Source of the DNA: Spiroplasma monobiae MQ-1
GTDB lineage: Bacteria > Bacillota_I > Bacilli_A > Mycoplasmatales > Mycoplasmataceae
Length of the DNA stretch: 64,000 bases
Direction: 5' to 3'
Assembly: GCF_002865545.1 (NCBI RefSeq)
Contig: NZ_CP025543.1
Location: 558,001 to 622,000, forward strand
Shown: piece by piece, positions 9,686 through 19,955 of the stretch
Layout of the letters: the number at the start of each line of letters is the position of its first letter
Position numbering within the stretch: the stretch's first letter is position 1
Made by a program: the position numbers and the translations under genes
Notes under the pieces: generated by a model
The model's input: the letters and a program-made list of their open reading frames with translations, nothing else
Database searches by the model: none
Told to the model about the DNA's origin: nothing

Positions 9686-12138
9686 CTCTTAATCACCCTT
9701 TCAACATTAAGTTTTATGAATTTATCTTTTTCTTCAAAATTATAATTTTTAAAGTTATTAATTATTTCATTTTCATTCAAAAAAATTTCATTTTTGTAAA
9801 AAATTTTTTTGAACTTTTCTTTAGATAAAGTTATGGCAATATTTTTATAAAAACCATTTTTAACTAGTCAACGAATTAAGTCGTTATTTGTTAATATCTC
9901 AACCTTATCATAAATATCGTTTTTTTCATTTTCATCAAACTTGCAATCCATGAAATGAAGCATTGAGTTTTTCAAATTATATTCAATATCACTTTTAATA
10001 ATTTTCAATGTTTCTCCAGTTAATATATTCATATGCTTCTCATTTTTAGAACTAAAAATATCTCCTTCATTAGTTTTTGTAATGAACTTACCTGTGAATC
10101 TATATTTTCTTTCTTCTAAAGTTTCTCTATTAAATTTTTCATAATATTTAGCCATATTTAAAACCATGTTCTTAACAGTTAAACCTTTTAAATATCAAGA
10201 AAAAATCAATGCAATTTTTTCTATTGTATTACCTTTTCATTTTTCTTTTAAAAAATAATAAATTATCATTAAATTGCTTAATAGTTTTTTGCAATACAAA
10301 AAATCTAGCTTATTCTCATTTTCTTTAATAAAAATAGATTGTAAAGTCTGTTTTATTTCTAAAGAAATTGTATCAGAAAACAGAATTTTTTTATTTATAT
10401 TACCTTCAATAAAATAATCAGATTTTAGAGTTTTATCAGATTTTGAATTGTTATTACTGATAAGTTTTTTATCTAATTTAATATTTTTATCATTATTTAT
10501 TTTTTTTATAAATTCATCTATCTTAGTTTGATTTTTCGGATTTTTATTTACAATGACTAAATTTTCTTGGAATTTTTTTGCAATACTATTTTTTACAGTG
10601 GTTTCCTTGCTTGAGTTTATATAAAATCCAAATCCATGAGGTGATTGATCGTATCTACCTATTCTTCCAACTAAGTTTTTAGGGTCTATATTTTTATCAG
10701 GGAAACGATTATTAGTAATAAATAAATAGTTTGTATTTAAATTAACACCTTTCATTAAGGTGGGTGAACAAATTAAATATTTTATGTTTTTCTTTCTAAA
10801 TTGACTTTCTATAATTTCTCTTGTAAATTCATCTATTTCTCCAAAATGAACAGCTATTCCTCTTTCCAACATTTTAATTACAGAATAGTGATCTCCATAA
10901 TATTCTTTTAAATACTCAATTAAAAACTTAATTTCTTCTGGTTTTTCATAACCTATTTCTTTAGACATTTCCAATAAAGCATCACAATATGTTGTAAAAG
11001 ATGTAAAAGGGGGATAAATCAAAAAAGTTTCATTCTTTTCTGCTTTATTAATTTTCTTTATTATTTCAATCATAATTTGAAGATTATCTTTGCCAAGAAG
11101 ACTTGGAGGAAATTCATCAATGAAGGAAAACTTATCATTTTTATTTAAAATTTGAGTTGCAATATATTTATCTTTAACATTTTCTTTATTTACTAAATAT
11201 ATCATATCTCTGCTAACTAAATTTTGCTCTACATATTCTTCAAATGTTTCTTCAAAAAATATACCATCTAAAAAACTTAATATTCCCTCTTTTAAATTTT
11301 TAGAGTTTGGAGATAAAAAAGTCATTTTAATATCTTTAAAATTTTTTAAATATAATAGAATAGAAAATAAAATTTGATTCCTAATATTTATTAAATCAAG
11401 AGAATAAAACTCATCAAATATTACTCAATCATAATTTATTCCTGAGTTTTCTTCCTTATTAAAAAATGATCAGAATTTTTCTTGAGTCATTATAATAAGA
11501 TTTCTTTTCTTAAGGTCTTGATTTATATTAGTAATTACTGAGAATAATTTCTTTTGATTATCCATAAATCAATCACAATACTCACTAACAAGTGCGTTTG
11601 TAGGTAATATTATGACACAATTATTTCAATTTCTTTTTAAAACAGAATATTTAATTAAAAAACTTTTTCCAAAAGAAGTCGGTGCAGAAATTACAAGTTT
11701 ATTTTTCTTATCAATAAGTTCAAAAACTTCTATCTGTTTTTTTGTTAAAAAGAATTTATTGTCATATTTTAAACTCTCATATTCAGAAAGTTCATAGTCA
11801 TTAATTTTAGAATTCTCTATAAGATATGGAAAATTTCTTGTTCTAATTAAAATCTCTTGTTCTAATTCTTCAGAAATATTGACTTCTTCAAAAATATATT
11901 TATATTTTGTAATATAAAAAATGATTTTATTAATTTTTTCAAAAGTTTCTTCATCTCTATTGTTGGTGGCATTACTTAAAAAAAGCTCACTCCTCATTAC
12001 AAAAATAACAATATCAAGTTCATAATTGTATATTTTTTCTCTTGTCGAATTAATCAAACCAAAGAAACAAAGAATATTATTTTCAATTTTTGTAAATATT
12101 TTTTCTACAATATCATTTAAAATTATTTTGTCATTCAT
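9667..12138 (-). CDS. Superfamily 2 DExH-type helicase, Hachiman HamB-like
   Basis: 823 residues in one frame. Walker A SAPTSFGKS is at 151-159, a Walker B variant VIFDEFYS at about 239-246, and an SF2 motif VI LVGRIGRYDQSPHGFG in the second RecA lobe, with CSPTLMKGVNL before it. This is the layout of Ski2-like helicases such as HamB. An unusual low-complexity Asn/Lys segment follows the helicase core, then a roughly 250-residue helical C-terminus. It lies between a DUF2130 gene (1 nt before its ATG) and the HamA-like nuclease (19-nt overlap), so all three are one operon. Role inferred: ATP-driven DNA scanning that releases the nuclease on phage DNA. Confidence 0.8.
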
Positions 12139-12139
12139 C

Positions 12140-13204
12140 TTAAAAATTAAACCCCTCTAAGAAATCCAACATTATTTTTTGCCAATTTCTTCATAACTTT
12201 TCTCTATTTTTTTTAATATTTTCTACCTTGTTTATAATTGTTCTTTCATCCGATTCTATTAATTCTACACTTTTTTGAATAATTCCTTTAAAATTTTCTA
12301 AAGAATTTAATTTTCAATTGTTAAATTTATCAGAAATATCATTTTTTTCACTCTTATATCTTATCCCTAATTCAATTATAATCAATTTTCTAATCATAGA
12401 ACAAACAAAAACAAAACTTTCGGGATTAGCTATTAAAATATTTTTATTTTTATTCGATACCAAAAAGGGAACTTTAAATTTTTCACTAGTACTTGTTGCT
12501 ACAAGAATTGCATAATTAGCACCTTCTTTTGCCATGTCTTCTGTCAATTTTGGTTCTCATGTATCTTTTCAATCACCATTTTTACATTCAAAAACAATTT
12601 TTCCTAATTCTTTTTCTTTTTCTTTTACTATTTGTAAGAAGTCTGCTTTAGTTCCTGTTCTTGTAATTTTGCTAACTTCATCACCGGTTGCAGATGCCAA
12701 TTTTCTAAGTTCTAATTCAACTTCATTTTCTCAGTTTTCACCTTTTGTTTTATTGTTTAAAATTCTGTTTGTAGCATTGGCTACTTTTAGGTCTGTTATT
12801 TCAGCTTCCTTTGTTGAAATAACGGATTCATATTTACTCTTAAGTTCTAATTCTAATTTATTTAAAAGTAATTTGTTATTACTTTCTAATTGATTTTTAA
12901 GAGATTCCAACTTTTGATTGTTAATTAAATCGCTATTTGCAATATCACTTTTTAATTTAACAATAATATTATTTAATTCTGAAATTTCACTTTGTTTATT
13001 TAATTCTATTTGTTTCTTTTCAGAATCCATTCTCAATTCAAATTCTTTTTTAAGATTTGAAGTTAATTTTTGTTCAATACCTTTTTCTATTTCTTTTTTT
13101 AAATGTTCTTTGTATTTAATAACACTCTCTGTGTCTCTATTGCCCAACATTAAAAGGTCTATATCTTTTTTACATTCAGGACAATTAATAATTAGTTTTT
13201 CCAT
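12140..13204 (-). CDS. DUF2130 domain protein, coiled coil plus nuclease-like fold
   Basis: 354 residues. N-terminal MEKLIINCPECKKD carries one CxxC knuckle; about residues 30-150 are a long charged coiled coil; the C-terminal domain has ELRKLA, GTKADFLQI, KIVFECKNGDW and PKLTEDMAKEGANYAILVAT, the DUF2130 pattern. D...E-x-K in TKADF and FECK resembles the RmuC/PD-(D/E)XK nuclease fold. GAGGAATAAAT precedes the ATG. First gene of the DUF2130-helicase-nuclease operon; such a protein is not a standard component of Hachiman as I know it, so it may be a sensor or extra effector. Confidence 0.75.
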
Positions 13205-13349
13205 ATTTATTCCTCTTTTTTTCTATATTTAAAAAGGAATTAGAACTTAATAAGATTAAGCATTTACGTATCAAGAACTATTTTTCTATCAACTATAAGA
13301 TAATCTTTGTGGCTAGATAATTTATCTTTCCAAATTCATATTATCTAAA

Positions 13350-13381
13350 AAAAAGAAAAAAACAACCACTAAAGGTTGTTA
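13350..13381 (-). terminator. Intrinsic terminator of the lipoprotein gene at 13369
   Basis: AACAACC/GGTTGTT stem followed on the minus strand by TTTTTTTC; the TAG stop lies within the loop. Confidence 0.8.
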
Positions 13382-14550
13382 TATCTGACTTGTTCATATT
13401 TTATTTTAACAGTTCCATGTATCATTGGATTTGTGTTATTCGAACTCACTATTAGTAAAATGGTTAAATCAATATCTTCTGAATTTGCATTAGAAAAGTA
13501 CTCTTCGATTTCAGCTTTTTCTCCAAAAAATTGCTCATCACTTTTCCCATCATTTGCTATATATAAGAAGGTGTTATTACCCTCTAAATCCCATTTTATT
13601 ATATTTCCATTTGTTTGCTTTTGTTCAAGCAAAGCATTGTTGAAATTTTTCAAAGCTTGATACTCAGGTCTATTATCATCAAAACTTTTTAAAACTTCAT
13701 TTCTTGTAGTGAAGGGTACTGAATTTACTTGCAAATCATCTATATTAACATCTCCAACTTCTATTTCTCCAGGGAATTCAGAGATATTTCAATCAGCAAT
13801 TAAAGTATCACTATTTATATTTATGGTTTTTAAATAAATGAAATCCAAGTCTTGAACATTTAATACTTGTTCGCCTTTTTTATTATCATATTTCTTTGCC
13901 GATTTGTCTCAAAATTCTAAATTATTAATTGTGTTTTGAGTAAAATCTATCTCATATTTTCCTGCTTGATTAAATTCATTTTCAAAAATACTTATGATAT
14001 GTGGTTCAAATTTTTCAAATAATTCTTTTTCAGTTATTTGTTCGATTCCACTTTCTATAAAATCTGTTAAGTATATTTTTTTTGCTTTAAAAATATGATC
14101 CAAACTCTCATCCCTTAAATCCAAACCCATCTTTAATTGAAATTGCTCTTCTTCAACTAAATCATATTTTTTTTCACTATCTGAATAATATGTTCTTATA
14201 TTAAATCTATATATTTCACTTCCATCATAAGGCAGCAAATCAATTCATACTTTTGAAGTTCCAGGCATTACTTTTTTTCCATTGTTTGGATCTTTAAAAG
14301 TTAAATCATTTGAAAGACCAAACGGTCATCTTATTTCAAAACCTTTATTTCTATTTGATCACAACAAAAAATCATAAAAATTATCTTTATCTGAAGGATC
14401 TCCAAATAGATTTATAGGATAAGATGTAAATTTAACCTTATCTAAACTTTCGGGTCTAGTTCCGGTTATTCCTGTTCTACAAGAAATTACAGTTAACAAT
14501 GGAGTTGAAGTTATAATTAATCCAGATAATAATGTTAATATTTTTTTCAT
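13369..14550 (-). CDS. Lipoprotein, 393 aa
   Basis: Signal peptide MKKILTLLSGLI ending in a lipobox VISC with the lipid-modified Cys at residue 24, so anchored on the outer face of the membrane. The mature part is hydrophilic with no recognised domain. ATG start at 14550 rather than further upstream because GGAGGT sits 8-9 nt before it. Follows the secreted-protein gene at 14645 after a terminator, so transcribed separately. Mollicute surface lipoproteins of this kind are often lineage-specific. Confidence 0.8.
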
Positions 14551-14600
14551 ATATATTACCTCCAAATATCTAATATTATTTTTGCTTAAAAAGATAAAAT

Positions 14601-14632
14601 AAAAGTGAGAAAGAAATTACTCAATCACTTTT
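14601..14632 (-). terminator. Intrinsic terminator of the 14645 gene
   Basis: AAAAGTGA/TCACTTTT stem with a 16-nt loop followed by ATTTTATTTT on the minus strand. Confidence 0.6.
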
Positions 14633-14644
14633 AAGATTTTATTA

Positions 14645-15724
14645 TTACTCAATAATAACGTTATCTATATTTAATTGACCTTCAGCTCTAGAATAATACG
14701 CATTTATTCAACTTGCATAGGCTCTAACTTCAACATCAAAAACTATTTCTAATTTGTTATCATTTGTTCATTTACTTTGTACATGAGCCATTGATTCATT
14801 TCAATTAACTGTTCCAGAGTATTTCCTATTTCAAATTTCTTGTTTACCAGAACCAATGTTGTGTGCTAAAGTACCTTTATGATTTAATGGTAACAATGAT
14901 GATTGATTTTCTATTGCAGATTTTCCAGTATAGTCAAATCTAATTGTTGAAAAATAATTTGTAAAATTATTTTTACCAAAAACAGGATTGTGAGTTAAAA
15001 CAAAGCTATCTCTTTGATACTGAGTTGAGTTATATGCTTTTACAGATAAATCTTTTGACTTAAATGAATTTTCAAATTTAATTTGTGATTTAAAATAAAT
15101 TTCAGCTGTTTGACTTTTAAATTGTTCCTTACCTTCCAACACTACTTTATCGTAAGTGTACTCTTTGATTTCAAACATATTTAATTTTAAATCTGGATTT
15201 TTGTCTAAAACTAATTTGTAAATCAAATCCTCATTAGGATTTACTATCGTTCCTAAATTTGTAGTTGTAATATAATCTTTTAAATTTTCTTCAATAACTT
15301 CATCACCATTTTTTATTGTAAGTTCTGTTGCAATAACACCTTTATAAATTGGGTGCCCTCCAAGAGGTCTATAATATAGTTTTGTATTTATAGATTCTCC
15401 TGGTTTAGGAAGAACAAAGTTATATCCAGATAAACTTCAAAGTTTTGGGTTATCTAAATAGTCAAATAATGCATCTACAATTATTTCATCATTTGAAGCA
15501 AATAAAATTTCTAAAGTTATATACTCTATAATTTCTTCTTCTGATTTTGCACTAATTCCTTCTACATTTATAGTAATCGGATCTAATTTAATTTTTGTTA
15601 AATCTACTTTTTCATACTCATTGATATTTTCTATTATCGCATTGTTAAGGTTAATATTATTTATTACGTTTGCAGCAGGAGAAGTTAATCCCACACTGGC
15701 AATTAATCCCAATAATAAATTCAT
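14645..15724 (-). CDS. Secreted protein, 359 aa
   Basis: N-terminal signal peptide (MNLLLGLIASVGLTSPAANV) without lipobox Cys. The mature part is rich in aromatic and polar residues, with PKPGESINTKLYY resembling the PGESIN motif of the protein at 5084. GAAAGGAAAAAAAT precedes the ATG. It contains several TGA(Trp) codons near the end. Likely a surface-exposed protein; no enzymatic motif seen. Confidence 0.7.
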
Positions 15725-15807
15725 ATTTTTTTCCTTTCAAGCACTAACAATTAGTACTCATCATTATATTATTATTAAAGTTAATTAAAATAATTTATTA
15801 AACAAAA

Positions 15808-15838
15808 TAAAAACTCAAATATATTTTGAGTTTAAAAT
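15808..15838 (-). terminator. Intrinsic terminator of the alaX operon
   Basis: AAACTCAAA/TTTGAGTTT stem with TTATTTTG following on the minus strand, just after the stop at 15846. Confidence 0.75.
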
Positions 15839-15845
15839 ATTTTTA

Positions 15846-17126
15846 TTAATTTAATTCATCTCTTCAAATAATTTTACCTTGAGCTGTTTTGGCGTTACCC
15901 CCACCCTCAACATTAAATTTATCATGATTTTTCATTCTTTCAATTGCAATAATTGAACAATTTGATTTGCAAAAGAATTTTGTTTCGAATTTATCGATAA
16001 CTTCAACATATGAATTTGAATTATTTTTTAAAATAAGATCACAAATGAAATTCATTTCCTTCGTTTCTAAATCTCCATCTTTAATTATAAATATATTATT
16101 TTCTCCAGCAATATCTGGTTTGATATCTATATATTTTTTATATAATTCATCTTTTCTCTTTGATTCGACCATTAACATGTATCTCTCCATGTTTTTTCTT
16201 AAATCACTTATTAGTATTTTTAATTTAAAAAATGTATCTCTATTTGATCCTTCTAAATCTTTTTTTAATGCAAAGAAATTATCAAAAACACTTTCTAACA
16301 TTTCATCTCTTCCATATTTGTTTTTATAAGTTTCATATCTTGCATCAACAACAAGCATTTCAGCTCATTCATCTGTTTGCAAACTATCTAAGTATTTATA
16401 TAAATATGGAGTTTCTGTTATTGCATAAAATCTATAAATGTTTTTTCCTTTTGTTTCAAAGTTAACAATTACAAATTCAGGAATTTCAAGTAAATTATCT
16501 ACATGAGTTCCACTACAAAGTTGCATTGAAACATCTCCAAATTTTACAATTCTTAAATCACCTTCAATTTCTTTGTTATTAAATTCTATTGAAAGATTGT
16601 ATTGTTCTTTTGCAGTTTTTGCATCAACAATTATTTCTTCTTTGTAAGATACAGTTCTTCTTTTTTCTGTAACTCTTTTGTTAATTATATACGCTGTTCC
16701 CCAATCAATTTTTTCTTCAATTTGCATATCAATTCTTAAACCATATTCATCATTGAAGTAACCTTTTCCTACACTTGTAGGAAACATTTCTCTTAATGTA
16801 TCAAACAATAAGTGTGCAGCACTGTGGTTTTTGCTAACTGCATATCTTTTTTCGCTATCAATTTTAGCTTTTATAGGTGATCCAACTTTAATATTGTTTA
16901 TTTTTTCTACTTTATGAACAACTTTATTATCACTTATTGCTAATCCTATAATTTTATATTCTATTTCATCAAAAATAATTATTCCTGAATCTCCAATTTG
17001 TCCTGCTGATTCAGGAAAAAAAACAGTTTCTTTTAAGTAAAGTAAAGTAAAATCTTCCTTTTGTAGAAATTCTGTAACTTCGGTTACAATTTCTTTTAAT
17101 CCATATCCTTTAAAATCTTTTAACAT
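15846..17126 (-). CDS. Alanyl-tRNA editing protein, AlaX-L type with DHHA1 domain
   Basis: 426 residues homologous to the editing half of alanyl-tRNA synthetase. Such free-standing proteins hydrolyse Ser-tRNA(Ala) or Gly-tRNA(Ala) in trans. The N-terminal barrel has ESAGQIGDSG; the zinc/editing site is H101-x3-H105 (NHSAAHLLF) with C204 and H208 (CSGTH). The C-terminus is a DHHA1 domain with GGGNAKTAQG. The long form, fused to DHHA1, is the AlaX-L class. It lies 23 nt after the gene at 17150, with TGGAGATGTAAT before its ATG, so both form an operon. Confidence 0.9.
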
Positions 17127-17149
17127 ATTACATCTCCATTTTTATTTTA

Positions 17150-17800
17150 CTAAATTTCTTTAGCTTCTTTAAACTTTAGTAACTTTTTTTCCATTGATTT
17201 GGCCCTACTGTTGTATTCATCAATTTCATTTTTAAAATAATTTTCTATTTTAATAAAACTTTCTGTATACTCTCAGCCATCTACTTTTTTAACTTTGTCT
17301 ATTCCCGGATTTCCATTATGTTTAGAAACAATATATCCATTAACAAAATTATCTTTTTCCATTTGTTTTCTTAAATTGGATATAACCGAATATACATATG
17401 TTCTTGTTCTCAAATTGTAATAATCTTTATGGACCAGATTTTTTTGTTTTTTTAATTCTTCAACTATTGTAGTTGTTTTAAGTCTTAAATCCTTATTTTT
17501 GATTAAAAATTGAATCACAAACTCTCCTATTTTAGCTTCTTCAATTTTTTTAATATAAGCATTATTTTTTAATTTAATTGTTTTACTAGTTAAATTATCA
17601 AATTGCATTATCGATAAGGGAACATTATTTTTTAATCCGACCAATTTTTTTCTTTTATGTTTATCTATAAAGTTTTTCTTTAACAATTCCGATCTAACTA
17701 AGTCCACTAATTTTGAAACTTCAGTTTCTGTTAATTTTTTATCAAAATCATAATTTGCCTCTCTTAAAATATTTTCAATATCTTTTTCGAATACTTTCAT
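17150..17800 (-). CDS. Hypothetical protein, 216 aa, upstream of alaX
   Basis: Not recognised. Very basic, Lys-rich and helical, with a central segment (about 85-150) whose pattern of short helices plus NLRTRTYVYSVISNLRK looks like a winged-helix or other nucleic-acid binding fold; that is a guess. Starts at ATG 17800 with AAAGGAGGAT close upstream, and shares an operon with the AlaX protein. A strong hairpin with self-complementary AAAGCGCTT arms lies at its 5' side. Confidence 0.65.
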
Positions 17801-17819
17801 GTATCCTCCTTTTTATATA

Positions 17820-17848
17820 TTTAAAAAGCGCTTAAAAGCGCTTTAAAA
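17820..17848 (-). terminator. Hairpin between the HNH gene and the alaX operon
   Basis: AAAGCGCTT/AAGCGCTTT stem with T-rich flanks on both strands; terminates the HNH transcript on the minus strand. Confidence 0.65.
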
Positions 17849-17867
17849 TTTTTCATAATTAAAATAT

Positions 17868-17936
17868 CTATCTTAGATGACCATAAATTTTTAATAAAGA
17901 TCTTCTACTTTTGCTATTTTTAATTAATGTTTTCAT
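17868..17936 (-). CDS. Possible 22-aa basic peptide coupled to the HNH gene
   Basis: ATG 17936 is preceded by AAAGGTGGATAAAAAA, a ribosome binding site formed by the last codons of the HNH gene, and the frame MKTLIKNSKSRRSLL... ends at TAG after 22 codons. It could be a real basic peptide or a chance frame downstream of a good binding site. No homologue is known to me. Confidence 0.25.
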   Translation of the reverse strand: MKTLIKNSKSRRSLLKIYGHLR

Positions 17937-17940
17937 TTTT

Positions 17941-18189
17941 TTATCCACCTTTTTTTGAATTACATTCTATATGTGTAATTTGTAAGTTATTTATTTGATT
18001 TGTTCCGCCTCTGCTTTTAGGTATCTTGTGATCTATATTTCAAGCATAAGTTGAGTTTGGTTGTTCACTTTGATGTGCAGCTTTTAAAAGTTTTCCATTG
18101 CATATCGCACAAAGCCTGTGATTATTTAAACAATTATCTTCAGAACAATAACATTTTCTTGCTAGTTCTCATACTTTATATACATCCAT
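17941..18189 (-). CDS. Small HNH endonuclease
   Basis: 82 residues. CAIC knuckle, then WNIDHKIPKSRGG (first catalytic His in DH), NQINNLQITH (Asn and His), and a final ECNSKKGG matching the HNH consensus of McrA-type and homing nucleases; the zinc-binding second Cys pair is only partly present. AAAGGAGACAAAAAT precedes the ATG. It stands alone, immediately downstream of a 16-bp inverted-repeat region, a typical setting for a selfish or restriction-type mini-nuclease. Confidence 0.75.
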
Positions 18190-18276
18190 ATTTTTGTCTC
18201 CTTTCTTTTTTGAAATGAAGCAAACCCACTATATCTAATTTTTCTATAAAAATCTCCTCTTTATATCGTTTAAATC

Positions 18277-18457
18277 AAAATTCAACCGACCAAAGTATTA
18301 TTTTGATTTAATATTAATTAATGTAGTAGGCAATTGCCTCCATTTTTGATTTTATTATTTTTTTAGCACTTAGTCAAGTAGTTTGCTAATTTTTTTAAAA
18401 ATATCTTTATATATAAAAAAAACCGCTATTATGCGGTTTTATGGTCGGTTGAATTTT
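18277..18457. repeat. 16-bp inverted repeat pair with 149-bp centre
   Basis: AAAATTCAACCGACCA at 18277-18292 is the exact reverse complement of 18442-18457. No obvious target-site duplication flanks it. The centre carries two hairpins and no gene. Confidence 0.75.
18416..18441 (-). terminator. Hairpin AAACCGC/GCGGTTT with T-run on the minus strand
   Basis: Seven-bp GC-containing stem, TATTAT loop, then eight T on the minus strand. No coding gene on that strand lies to its right, so it would end a short antisense or leader transcript. Confidence 0.6.
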
Positions 18458-18577
18458 TAATTCTCAAATATAATATCACAGCGTGATTAGAGTTACAACT
18501 TTTTTATATAAATTTTTTAATGTATATAAACCTCTTTTACTCTATAATCAATAAGTAAAGAGGAAAACGTAAATATC

Positions 18578-19909
18578 ATGGATGACAAACAATATAAACA
18601 AGACTTATTAGAAGTCTTTAAAATAGCCCAAAAAGCTAAAGGAAAAACTTTAAGACAATTATCAGGAAATAATTTAGATAGAGTCAGATACTTTGATAAT
18701 AAAGAAAAAATAAAGCATGTTCTTCAACAAGCGGTATTTGACATACCACTATTAAGTAAAGTTGAACATACTTTTGAAGATCTTCAATTAGAGTTAAAAC
18801 CAGTTGCTTTAAAAAGAAATAAATATGATGAATTAATAGTAAAAGAGCGTTTAGTTTTAAATGATATTTACTATGATGAAATAGTAAATGAAACTTTTAA
18901 AGATTCAAAATTTATCAATAAAAACCAATTACTTTTAATCATGACCTATATTCATGATTATGAAAAAGACTTTTTAGATTATGAAATTCGCGATGCTTTT
19001 ATAATAGATATTTCAAGACAAAAAGAATTCTTTTTAATAGTAAGTGATTGACTTGCAATACAAGAAAAAGTAAAACGTGGAAAAGCTGAAGAATTAAATG
19101 AAGGATTTACAAAAGTTCTTTCTGCATGCACTAAAAGCCAAAGTAGAATTGATGTAAAAAAACAACCCTACTCTAATGTTTTGGCAAGATTTAGAAGTTA
19201 TTCGTTTAACACTAACTTCTTAAAAGAAATAATAACAAGACATAAAAACAAAGTAGAATACATTAATGAAATATTTGATGAAGTTGAAGTAAAAGACAAT
19301 ATAGACTTCAAAAACGAACAAATTGAAGAATATATGAAAAGTATCATAGGAACAGATATTACATCCTATACAGAGTCTAAAGCTAACCAAAAACACCAAA
19401 TGGCATTTGAAAAATTCTTAAAAGAAAATAATTCAGATTTATATGATTTCTTAAAAGTTACAAACTTTAAATTAATGCATAAATTAACTGATAATTCTAA
19501 CTTACAAGAACAAATAACTACAAACTACGAAATAGATCCATTTGAAATACTAAATGATGAATTTGAAGATAGTACCTTTTATCAAAACATCATTATCAAA
19601 AACTACTTGGTAATAATGATAGAAAAAGAAACTAATAAAATATTAAACTACAAGTTATTTAGTTTAAGTGATCAAGATATAAAAAATTCTCAATTAGTTT
19701 ATTACAATACAAAAAAAGAAATTGAAAGATTAATTAAAGAAAACAAAGTAGGAAAAGAAGAACCTAACTTTACAAAAACAAAAGATAATCTTTCAATTAG
19801 TTTAAGAAAAAGTAAAAAAAATGAGTTTGCAACATATAAAGTTGAAGGAAAAGAATATACACTCCCAGCTTATGAATTTGTAATCAACAAAAATGTTATA
19901 TTTAAATAA
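18578..19909 (+). CDS. Sau3AI/MutH-family DNA endonuclease
   Basis: 443 residues. N-terminal MutH-like domain with FEDLQLELKPV giving D68, E72 and K74 of the D/E-x-K active site, followed by VKERLVLNDI and a segment GKAEELNEGFTKVL-SACTKS...QPYS, which are Sau3AI family signatures. The C-terminal half is a second, catalytically silent domain as in Sau3AI (allosteric DNA binding). Family members cut GATC; Sau3AI is insensitive to m6A whereas MutH is blocked by it. No cognate cytosine methylase adjoins it. AGAGGAAAACG lies upstream of the ATG, somewhat distant. Plus-strand singleton with its own terminator. Confidence 0.88.
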
Positions 19910-19910
19910 T

Positions 19911-19938
19911 AAAAAAATCTCTTTAAGAGATTTTTTTA
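19911..19938 (+). terminator. Bidirectional hairpin terminator
   Basis: AAATCTCTT/AAGAGATTT stem with T-run on both strands, ending the Sau3AI-like gene and serving the convergent lipoprotein gene at 19956. Confidence 0.8.
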
Positions 19939-19955
19939 TTATAAATTAGCAAATA

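Larger units (their letters stand above)
18190..18577. other. Structured 388-nt spacer between HNH and Sau3AI-like genes
   Basis: Contains a 16-bp perfect inverted repeat (18277-18292 and 18442-18457), a GGCAATTGCC palindrome near 18332, a plus-strand terminator-like hairpin TTAGCA/TTGCTAA plus seven T (about 18363-18396), and a minus-strand terminator at 18416-18441. Near 18475-18487 is ATCACAGCGTGAT and a TATAAT at 18543, probably promoter elements of the Sau3AI-like gene. No convincing open frame. Confidence 0.5.

Noticed and set aside
12318-12893. Plus-strand ORFs opposite the DUF2130 gene
   Set aside because: Rich in Ser/Phe/Leu as expected for the antisense of a Lys/Glu-rich coiled coil; no ribosome binding site.
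18323-18350. MEAIAYYIN mini-frame on the minus strand in the structured spacer
   Set aside because: Only nine codons inside a palindrome with no reasonable ribosome binding site at the right distance.
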